DNA from: Betaproteobacteria bacterium UBA6904
GTDB lineage: Bacteria > Pseudomonadota > Gammaproteobacteria > Burkholderiales > SG8-39
Assembly: GCA_002451175.1 (NCBI GenBank)
Contig: DKBI01000028.1
Location: forward strand, 1-6,348
Length of the DNA stretch: 6,348 bases
Direction: 5' to 3'
Part shown: in pieces, positions 1 through 6,348 of the stretch
Layout of the letters: each line of letters begins with the position of its first letter
Position numbering within the stretch: position 1 is the stretch's first letter
Made by a program: the position numbers and the translations under genes
Notes under the pieces: generated by a model
The model's input: the letters and a program-made list of their open reading frames with translations, nothing else
Told to the model about the DNA's origin: nothing
Databases searched by the model: none

Positions 1-2
1 CG

Positions 3-1082
3 CTCGGCCTCGAGACGCTGCAAGCGTGGGACGTGGCGTTCGTCTCCGAGCGCCTGCGCCAGCGGCAGTTTGCGTTCTCGGATCAGGAGATCAAGCAGTA
101 CTTTCCGGAGACCCAGGTCGTCCCCGGCATGTTCCGCCTGGTCGAATCGCTGTATGGCGTGCGCATCGCCGAGGCGAGCGCGCCGCGCTGGCACGAAGAC
201 GTCCGCTTCTTCGAGATCCGCGACGCGGCCGGGGCGCTCGTCGGCCAGTTCTACACCGACCTCTATGCGCGCGACACGAAACGCGGCGGCGCGTGGATGG
301 ACGAGGCGATTCCGCGACGCCGCAAGGACGGCCGCGTCCAGACCCCGGTCGCGCACCTGACGTGCAATTTCGCCCACCCGGTCGGCGGCAAGCCGTCGCT
401 CCTGACGCACGACGACGTCATCACGCTGTTCCACGAGTTCGGCCACGTGCTGCACCTGCTGCTGTCACGCGTCGACGAGCTGGGCGTGTCGGGGCTGTCG
501 GGCGTGGAATGGGACGCCGTCGAGCTGCCGAGCCAGTTCATGGAGAACTTCTGCTGGGAATGGGACGTGATCGCGCCGATGACGCGCCACGTCGACACCG
601 GGCTGACCCTGCCGCGCGCCCTCTTCGACCGCCTGCTCGCGGCGAAGAATTTTCAATCCGGGTTGGGCATGCTGCGACAGATCGAGTTCGCCGTGTTCGA
701 CATGCGGCTGCACGGCGAGCTGGCGCCCGCCACCGGCGCGAGCGCGCTGGCGCTGCTGGAGGACGTTCGCCGCGAGATCGCCGTGCTCCAGCCGCCCGAG
801 TACAACCGGTTTCCGAACAGCTTTTCGCACATCTTTGCCGGCGGTTATGCGGCCGGGTACTACAGCTACAAGTGGGCCGAAGTGCTCTCGGCGGACGCCT
901 ACGCGGCGTTCGAGGAGAACGGCGTGCTGTGCGCGCAGACCGGTGCGCGCTTTCGCGACGAGATTCTCGCCGTAGGCGGCACGCGGCCGGCCGCGGAATC
1001 GTTTCGCGCCTTCCGCGGGCGCGATCCGCGGGTGGAGGCGCTTCTGCGGCACAATGGTATGATTTCCTCGTCAGTCGCATGA
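3..1082 (+). CDS. prlC: Oligopeptidase A (M3 family zinc metallopeptidase), C-terminal part
   Basis: This is the C-terminal 359 residues of a cytoplasmic zinc oligopeptidase; the reading frame is open through the left edge, so roughly half of a ~680-residue family member is missing and no start is visible. The M3 active site is intact: HEFGH at 432–446 gives two zinc-binding histidines and the catalytic glutamate, and the glutamate of VELPSQ (522–524) is the expected third zinc ligand. The later block SHIFAGGYAAGYYSYKWAEV is typical of oligopeptidase A, with tyrosines that contact substrate in the family. Family members degrade short peptides and cleaved signal peptides. After the usual RHNG-type ending there is a short extra tail, MISSSVA, encoded by bases that also look like a promoter for the next gene. 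The TGA stop (1080–1082) overlaps an ATG at 1079. A dipeptidyl carboxypeptidase (Dcp) is the main alternative, but the motif spelling favours PrlC/OpdA. Confidence 0.93.
   Translation, partial: LGLETLQAWDVAFVSERLRQRQFAFSDQEIKQYFPETQVVPGMFRLVESLYGVRIAEASAPRWHEDVRFFEIRDAAGALVGQFYTDLYARDTKRGGAWMDEAIPRRRKDGRVQTPVAHLTCNFAHPVGGKPSLLTHDDVITLFHEFGHVLHLLLSRVDELGVSGLSGVEWDAVELPSQFMENFCWEWDVIAPMTRHVDTGLTLPRALFDRLLAAKNFQSGLGMLRQIEFAVFDMRLHGELAPATGASALALLEDVRREIAVLQPPEYNRFPNSFSHIFAGGYAAGYYSYKWAEVLSADAYAAFEENGVLCAQTGARFRDEILAVGGTRPAAESFRAFRGRDPRVEALLRHNGMISSSVA
1055..1063 (+). promoter_or_regulatory. Possible extended -10 promoter for the glutaredoxin-like gene
   Basis: TGGTATGAT matches the sigma-70 extended -10 pattern (TGn followed by TATGAT, five of six bases of TATAAT). 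Transcription would start near 1070, giving a leader of about 24 bases before the ATG at 1094. I see no good -35 at the usual spacing, which is tolerated with an extended -10. It lies in the last codons of the peptidase gene, in a stretch more AT-rich than its surroundings. Match by eye only; chance occurrence is possible. Confidence 0.35.
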
Positions 1083-1086
1083 GGAG
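1081..1086 (+). promoter_or_regulatory. Ribosome binding site deciding the start at 1094
   Basis: GAGGAG lies seven bases upstream of the ATG at 1094 and is the strongest Shine-Dalgarno match among the plus-strand genes. It supports 1094 over the in-frame ATG at 1079, which overlaps the preceding stop codon and would itself contain this site. The site sits on the peptidase stop codon, so translational coupling is likely. Confidence 0.75.
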
Positions 1087-1093
1087 TCACCCG

Positions 1094-1693
1094 ATGCGAA
1101 CCATGCTTGCCGCTGCGCTCTGCCTGACCTCCCTGGCCGCGAGCGCCCAGATCTACCGCTGGACCGATGACCAGGGCCGTGTGCACGTGACGGACACGCC
1201 GCCGCCTGCGGCGGCGAAGACCGTTCGCCAGGTGGGCAACGCGGCGGCCGAGGCGCCGGCGAGCGGGCAGGAGTCCTTCGAGCTCCAGCAGGCGAAGGCC
1301 AAGTACCCCGTCACGCTGTACACGACGCCGGGCTGCGACGCATGTTCCGAGGCGCGCAAGCTGCTCAACGCGCGCGGCCTGCCGTTTCGCGAAATCAGCA
1401 TCAACGACAACACACAGCTCGAGGAACTGAAATCGATCTCCGGCAGCACCTCGGTGCCCGCGATGGTGGTGGGCAGCAGCGTGCAGCGCGGCTTCGAACC
1501 GGGCCTTTACGAACGCACGCTCGACGTCGCGGGATATCCGAAGACGGGCGTGCTGCCGCCGCGCAACCAGGCAGAACCCGCGCCGCCGGCCGTTGCCGGC
1601 GCGCCCGAGGTCAAGCCCGTGGCAGAACCGGAGCGCCCGACGGGCCCGTACGCGCCGGGCGCGCCGCCGCAGAAACGCCCCGCGAAAAAGTAA
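1094..1693 (+). CDS. Exported DUF4124 + glutaredoxin-fold protein
   Basis: A 199-residue protein. Residues 1–18 look like a Sec signal peptide (MRT, a hydrophobic stretch, then ASA before Gln19), so it probably acts in the periplasm. A DUF4124 motif follows directly (IYRWTDDQGRVHVTD, about residues 20–34). After a linker, residues 71–150 form a glutaredoxin/thioredoxin-like fold: strand YPVTLYTTPGC, active site C81-D-A-C84, and TSVP with the expected cis-proline at P122. The last ~45 residues are a proline/alanine-rich, probably disordered tail ending in KRPAKK. The CxxC implies thiol–disulfide exchange, but the substrate is unknown; CDAC differs from the classical glutaredoxin CPYC. There is no lipobox. 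The start is chosen from the GAGGAG site and the signal peptide. It follows the peptidase gene with coupled spacing and precedes the DUF1028 gene by 19 bases, so co-transcription with both is plausible. DUF4124-plus-glutaredoxin architectures are known in Betaproteobacteria; domain assignment is confident, function is not. Confidence 0.9.
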   Translation: MRTMLAAALCLTSLAASAQIYRWTDDQGRVHVTDTPPPAAAKTVRQVGNAAAEAPASGQESFELQQAKAKYPVTLYTTPGCDACSEARKLLNARGLPFREISINDNTQLEELKSISGSTSVPAMVVGSSVQRGFEPGLYERTLDVAGYPKTGVLPPRNQAEPAPPAVAGAPEVKPVAEPERPTGPYAPGAPPQKRPAKK

Positions 1694-1712
1694 AGCCGTT
1701 GCGAGCGACTCC

Positions 1713-2765
1713 ATGAAGCATCCGGCGGCCCGCACGCCACGCCGCTGGCTGCTTGCCGGCGCGGGGATTGTCCTGGGTACCACGCTCGCGCAAGCGGACA
1801 TGACCTATCCTGGGGCCACCGCCCAGCGGTCGCCTGGTCGTCCGATTGCGACGTATTCCATCGTCGCGCGCGACCCGTCGACGGGTGAGCTGGGCGTCGC
1901 CGTGCAATCCCACTGGTTCAGCGTCGGCAGCGTCGTGCCGTGGGTACAGTCAGGCGTCGGCGCGGTCGCCACCCAAGCGATGGCGGATCCCGCATATGGC
2001 CCGCTGGGCCTGCACCTGATGCAACTCGGCCGGAGCGCACCCGATGCGCTCAAGGGGGCGCTTGCGGCAGATGAAGGGCGCGAGCTGCGCCAGGTCGCCA
2101 TGATCGATGCCGCGGGCAAGGTCGCAGCGCACACCGGGACGCGCTGCATCGCCGACGCGGGCATGATCGTCGACGAGGCGAATCAGTTCGCCGTCCAGGC
2201 CAATCTGATGGCCAACGACCGGGTCTGGTCGGCGATGGCCGCGGCGTATCGCGACGCGCGGGGGGATCTTGCCGAGCGGCTGCTCGCCGCGCTCGACGCC
2301 GCGCAGGCGGCGGGCGGCGACATCCGCGGACGCCAGTCCGCCGCGATCGTCATCGCCAATGCCGTGCCGAGCGGCAAACCGTGGCTCGATCGGAAGTTCG
2401 ATCTGCGGGTCGAGGACCACCCGGAACCGCTCGTGGAATTGCGTCGACTGGTGACGATTCAGCGCGCCTACCTGCACATGAACGCCGGCGACCTGGCGAT
2501 GGAGAGCAACGACCTCGCGCAGGCGCTCAAGGAGTACGCGCTGGCCGAGCAGCACGCGCCGCAGATCGTCGAGGTCTCGTTCTGGCAGGCCGTCACGCTC
2601 GCATCGGCCGGCCGGCTCGAGCAGGCGCTGCCCGTATTTCGCCGCGTCTTCGAGCGCGAACCCCCTTGGGCAGAGGTCGTGCCGCGGCTGGTGCGCGCCG
2701 GCCTGCTCCCCGATGACCGGGCGCTGGTCGATCGCATTCTCGCCCAGGCGCGCACGCCCCGCTGA
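1713..2765 (+). CDS. Exported DUF1028 (Ntn-hydrolase-like) protein with C-terminal TPR-like region
   Basis: A 350-residue protein. The N-terminus (TPRRWLLAGAG, hydrophobic core, AQA before Asp29) is an export signal; the paired arginines make a Tat signal possible, but Sec is not excluded. Residues 47–245 are DUF1028: it opens with TYSIVARDPSTGELGVAVQS, continues with VGAVATQ, and closes with DLRVEDHPEPLVELRRL, all characteristic of the family. The family is grouped with Ntn hydrolases, with a presumed N-terminal Thr/Ser nucleophile (Thr47 here), but its substrate is unknown; some members carry a peptidoglycan-binding domain. Here residues ~248–330 instead form helical pairs resembling tetratricopeptide repeats (for example NDLAQALKEYALAEQHAP and GRLEQALPVFRRVFEREPP), suggesting a protein-binding tail. 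The start at 1713 is supported by the signal peptide; its ribosome site is weak (a GAG seven bases upstream), so translation may depend on the upstream gene. An ATG at 1800 would remove the signal. Confidence 0.88.
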   Translation: MKHPAARTPRRWLLAGAGIVLGTTLAQADMTYPGATAQRSPGRPIATYSIVARDPSTGELGVAVQSHWFSVGSVVPWVQSGVGAVATQAMADPAYGPLGLHLMQLGRSAPDALKGALAADEGRELRQVAMIDAAGKVAAHTGTRCIADAGMIVDEANQFAVQANLMANDRVWSAMAAAYRDARGDLAERLLAALDAAQAAGGDIRGRQSAAIVIANAVPSGKPWLDRKFDLRVEDHPEPLVELRRLVTIQRAYLHMNAGDLAMESNDLAQALKEYALAEQHAPQIVEVSFWQAVTLASAGRLEQALPVFRRVFEREPPWAEVVPRLVRAGLLPDDRALVDRILAQARTPR

Positions 2766-2837
2766 TGCGGGCGCAAGCGCCTGACGCGCCGGCGGCCCCA
2801 TCCCCGTGACAGCTTGCACACAGTACCCCGGCAGCGC

Positions 2838-3614
2838 ATGAAGATCGCCACCTGGAACGTCAATTCGCTCAAGGTGCGGCTCCCGCAGCTCCTCGATTGG
2901 CTGGCGCAGGCGAAACCCGACGTGATGTGCCTGCAGGAGACCAAGCTCGAGGACGCGAGGTTTCCCGTCGCCGAGATCGAGGCTGCAGGCTACCGCGCGG
3001 TCTTTGCGGGCCAGAAGACCTACAACGGCGTGGCGATCCTCGCGGCGGCGTCGCTCGAGGCGGTCTCCAGCGGGTTTCCCCAGGAGCACAAGCGCCTGCT
3101 CGCCGCGACCGTCGACGGCCTGCGCGTGGTCTGCGTCTACTGCCCGAACGGGCAGGCGGTCGGATCGGAGAAGTACGCGTACAAGCTGGCGTGGTTCGCG
3201 CAGCTTCGCGACTGGCTGCGCGACGAACTCGCTCGCCATCCCCGGCTCGCCGTGCTGGGCGATTTCAACGTCGCGCCCGAAGACCGCGACGTGCACGATC
3301 CCGCGGCCTGGGAAGGCCAGATTCACGTTTCGCCGCCCGAGCGGGCGGCGTTTCGCGCGCTCCTCGATCTGGGGCTGGCGGACGCCTTTCGCCTGTTCCC
3401 GCAGCCGGAGAAGTCGTTTTCGTGGTGGGACTACCGCAGGATGGGCTTTCGCCGCAACGCCGGCCTGCGGATCGACGAAATCCTGCTTTCCGATCCGCTC
3501 GCGAGAGCCTGCACGGCGTGCGCGATCGACAAGGCGCCGCGCAAGCTCGAGCGTCCCAGCGATCACACGCCCGTGGTCGCCGAGCTGAATGTGGCGGGTA
3601 CGGGGTCAGCGTAA
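2838..3614 (+). CDS. xthA: Exodeoxyribonuclease III (AP endonuclease)
   Basis: A 258-residue cytoplasmic enzyme of the exonuclease-endonuclease-phosphatase fold that cleaves DNA at abasic sites, removes blocked 3' ends and degrades one strand of duplex DNA 3' to 5' in base-excision repair. All expected catalytic residues are visible: N7 ([10 protein letters not shown]), metal-binding E34 (CLQETK), Y101 (VYCPNG), D142 and N144 ([10 protein letters not shown]), the RIDEILLS block, and the C-terminal D242–H243 pair (PSDHTPV). [20 protein letters not shown] matches the E. coli-type rather than the ApeX/human-type spelling. The ATG at 2838 is chosen because its N-terminus coincides with the family's; a TTG at 2814 would add eight residues. 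I see no clear Shine-Dalgarno sequence before it and no convincing terminator or promoter in the 72-base gap after the DUF1028 gene, so whether it belongs to that transcription unit is open. Its stop lies 12 bases from the end of the convergent GST gene. Confidence 0.96.
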   Translation: MKIATWNVNSLKVRLPQLLDWLAQAKPDVMCLQETKLEDARFPVAEIEAAGYRAVFAGQKTYNGVAILAAASLEAVSSGFPQEHKRLLAATVDGLRVVCVYCPNGQAVGSEKYAYKLAWFAQLRDWLRDELARHPRLAVLGDFNVAPEDRDVHDPAAWEGQIHVSPPERAAFRALLDLGLADAFRLFPQPEKSFSWWDYRRMGFRRNAGLRIDEILLSDPLARACTACAIDKAPRKLERPSDHTPVVAELNVAGTGSA

Positions 3615-3626
3615 CCCGTCAACCCA

Positions 3627-4238
3627 TCAGGGATTCATGCCCTTCTGCACGCCCGGGCGCGCAGCCATCCTCTCGCCCCAGGCCTTGAGGTTCGGCATGC
3701 CGCCGGCCGCGTCGAGCAGCGGCTTGCGCATCGCATAGTTCGGGTACAGCGCGAGGTCCGCGAAGGAGAGTTCGTCGGCGAGGTATTGGCGCCGGGCGAG
3801 GTGCGCGTCGATGACCTTGAACTGCTCGAGCAGCATCGCCTTGAAGAAATCGACGTTCGCCGCGCTTTTCTCCGGGACGCGGGCTTCGAGCCGGAAGATC
3901 GTGCCGCTCGTGCAGGCGACGTCGCTCAGCGCCATCGCGAAGAACTGCGCCGCCAGCGCGCGGCGCCGCAGGTCGGTCGGGATGCAGCGCCCGGCCTTCT
4001 CGCAGGCGTACACCACGATGGCGCCGGACTGGGCGACGGTGATCGGCTTCCCCCCGGGACCGTCGTGGTCGACGATGACCGGAATCAGCCCCGCGGGGTT
4101 CAACTTGAGGAATTCGGGCGCCTTCGCCTCCCCTTTCGTCAGGTCGACCTTGCGGACCTGATAGGCGAGCCCGCACTCGGCGAGCGCGATGGATGCGCGG
4201 AGCCCGTTGGACGTGCCCCAGAAGTAAAGGTCGATCAT
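3627..4238 (-). CDS. Glutathione S-transferase, YfcG-like (nu-type)
   Basis: A 203-residue cytoplasmic protein of the glutathione S-transferase superfamily. The N-terminal thioredoxin-like domain (residues 1–82) begins MIDLYFWGTSNG, closely resembling E. coli YfcG (MIDLYFAPTPNG); T9 and N11 correspond to the residues that contact the glutathione sulfur in that group, with no beta-class active-site cysteine at position 10. The cis-proline (L51-IPVIVD) and the glutathione γ-glutamyl-binding Q70-S71 (QSGAIVVY) are present. The helical C-terminal domain carries the usual N-capping box S158-F-A-D161 in ELSFADLALYP. YfcG-type proteins show disulfide-bond reductase activity using glutathione, so this is likely a thiol-redox or detoxification enzyme; the substrate cannot be read from sequence. 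The start is set by an AAGGAG site and the family N-terminus; an in-frame extension upstream to 4325 would run across the divergent gene and is unlikely. It is convergent with xthA and divergent from the zinc-ribbon gene. Confidence 0.92.
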   Translation of the reverse strand: MIDLYFWGTSNGLRASIALAECGLAYQVRKVDLTKGEAKAPEFLKLNPAGLIPVIVDHDGPGGKPITVAQSGAIVVYACEKAGRCIPTDLRRRALAAQFFAMALSDVACTSGTIFRLEARVPEKSAANVDFFKAMLLEQFKVIDAHLARRQYLADELSFADLALYPNYAMRKPLLDAAGGMPNLKAWGERMAARPGVQKGMNP

Positions 4239-4243
4239 GATGG

Positions 4244-4249
4244 CTCCTT
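4244..4249 (-). promoter_or_regulatory. Ribosome binding site of the GST gene
   Basis: On the minus strand this reads AAGGAG, five bases before the ATG at 4238. It fixes the start at MIDLYF against longer in-frame alternatives. The whole divergent gap to the zinc-ribbon gene is only 46 bases (4239–4284), so promoters for either gene probably extend into the neighbour's coding sequence; I found no convincing -35/-10 pair in it. Confidence 0.75.
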
Positions 4250-4284
4250 GTGATGCGTCGGCGAAAGGGCGATGATTATTCCAT

Positions 4285-4635
4285 ATGGAGCCCGCCGACA
4301 GCATCATCCGCCTCGGCTTTCGCAAGTGGTACGAGCGGCAGCTGATCGAGGGTCACGCCTGGTTCGTGACGTGCTTTCTGTGCATGGTGGCGATTGCCGC
4401 GGTCCTCGAGGAGCTGTCGTTCCGCGGGCCGCTGCCGCGCATTCTGGCCTTCGGGGTATTCGTCTTCGCCGCCGGGCTCGTCGGCTGCTACGCCTGGCTG
4501 CGCTACCAGCGCATCATGACCGCGGCCGAACGCCTCGGCGACCAGGCCACCTGCGCGGCCTGCGGCACCTACGGCCGCTTCACGATGCTCTCGGCCTCGT
4601 CGGTCCGCTGCCGCAAGTGCGCCAGCGAATGGCGC

Positions 4636-4647
<12 letters not shown>
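4285..4647 (+). CDS. Small two-TM membrane protein with C-terminal zinc ribbon
   Basis: A 120-residue protein that I do not recognise as a named family. It begins with an amphipathic, charged segment ([15 protein letters not shown]), followed by two probable membrane helices at residues ~25–44 ([20 protein letters not shown]) and ~53–72 ([20 protein letters not shown]), separated by a short loop containing SFRGPLPR. The C-terminal part has C90-x2-C93-x15-C109-x2-C112, a four-cysteine zinc ribbon ending CRKCASEW, which by the positive-inside rule is probably cytoplasmic together with the N-terminus. An in-frame TGA at 4273–4275 rules out an earlier start, and ATG 4285 is the first available; its ribosome site is poor. 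A signalling, chaperone or membrane-adaptor role would be a guess. It is divergent from the GST gene and overlaps the end of aceB by 12 bases. Codon use and the coherent hydrophobicity pattern argue that it is a real gene. Confidence 0.8.
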
Positions 4648-6228
<1,581 letters not shown>

Positions 6229-6348
6229 CGGAAGCTCTCGTCTGCGAACGGCAAAGAGCGAATGTTAGACGAATTTCGCGCGCACGCTCATTCAATCGCC
6301 TTCATGCGGCATTTGACTTTCGTCGACCTCGGCCTACTCCTCCCCGGA
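6229..6348. promoter_or_regulatory. Upstream region of aceB, no clear gene
   Basis: These 120 bases to the window edge should hold the aceB promoter. I see an imperfect dyad gcgaa-N12-ttcgc (6258–6279) and, on the minus strand, a weak -10-like TAACAT (6262–6267) without a matching -35. A short plus-strand frame from ATG 6304 runs off the edge but is too short to call. The assignment as regulatory rests on position, not on a recognised operator. Confidence 0.4.

Noticed and set aside
26..1093. Plus-strand frame running through the peptidase gene in another frame and joining the glutaredoxin-like gene
   Set aside because: The upstream part is Arg/Ala-rich shadow of the peptidase, whose own frame carries the HEFGH motif. 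The signal peptide and GAGGAG site mark the real start at 1094.
2766..2837. Promoter before xthA (TTGCAC at 2814 as a -35)
   Set aside because: No -10-like hexamer lies at suitable spacing before the start codon, so the match is likely chance.
1950..3566. Long minus-strand open frame (538 codons) opposite the DUF1028 and xthA genes
   Set aside because: It lies antisense to two well-supported genes; its product is rich in Arg, Ala, Gly and His without recognisable motifs. Long shadow frames are expected at this GC content.
3600..3619. Short inverted repeat acggg/cccgt at the end of xthA as a terminator
   Set aside because: The stem is only five base pairs around a ten-base loop, it includes the xthA stop codon, and no T-run follows on either strand.
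4239..4325. N-terminal extension of the GST to 4325
   Set aside because: It would put 29 non-family residues before MIDLYF, overlap the divergent gene's start and ignore the AAGGAG site five bases before the ATG at 4238.

Overview
This is a high-GC (roughly two-thirds G+C), densely packed bacterial chromosomal segment. The combination of an oligopeptidase A-type M3 peptidase, a short exported DUF4124–glutaredoxin protein, an E. coli-type exonuclease III and a malate synthase A suggests a betaproteobacterium or a close relative (Burkholderiales or Rhodocyclales-like). That is inferred from gene content and protein similarity recalled by eye, not from a search. There are no RNA genes, insertion sequences, CRISPR arrays or long repeats that I can see.

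Layout. Positions 3–3614 hold four plus-strand genes: the C-terminal half of an M3 oligopeptidase (prlC/opdA, cut by the window edge), an exported DUF4124 + glutaredoxin-fold protein whose ribosome-binding site overlaps the peptidase stop codon, an exported DUF1028 (Ntn-hydrolase-like) protein with a C-terminal TPR-like region, and exonuclease III (xthA). The first three are spaced closely enough to be one transcription unit. xthA follows after a 72-base gap and could be part of it. A glutathione S-transferase of the YfcG-like (nu-type) group lies on the minus strand, convergent with xthA. Divergent from it across 46 bases is a small plus-strand protein with two membrane segments and a four-cysteine zinc ribbon. 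That gene converges with and overlaps by 12 bases the minus-strand malate synthase A gene (aceB), which fills most of the rest. The last 120 bases are the upstream region of aceB, with no clear gene.

Function. The genes are mainly housekeeping: peptide turnover (PrlC), envelope thiol chemistry (glutaredoxin-like protein), DNA repair of abasic and oxidised sites (ExoIII), glutathione-dependent thiol/detoxification chemistry (GST) and the glyoxylate shunt (AceB). A loose redox/repair theme links the glutaredoxin, ExoIII and GST, but co-regulation is not shown by the sequence.

I did not find a convincing undescribed system. The most worthwhile loose ends are the DUF1028-TPR protein, whose presumed nucleophile lies 18 residues inside the predicted mature N-terminus; the uncharacterised two-TM zinc-ribbon protein; and the in-phase, near-palindromic overlap of the two stop codons at 4636–4647.
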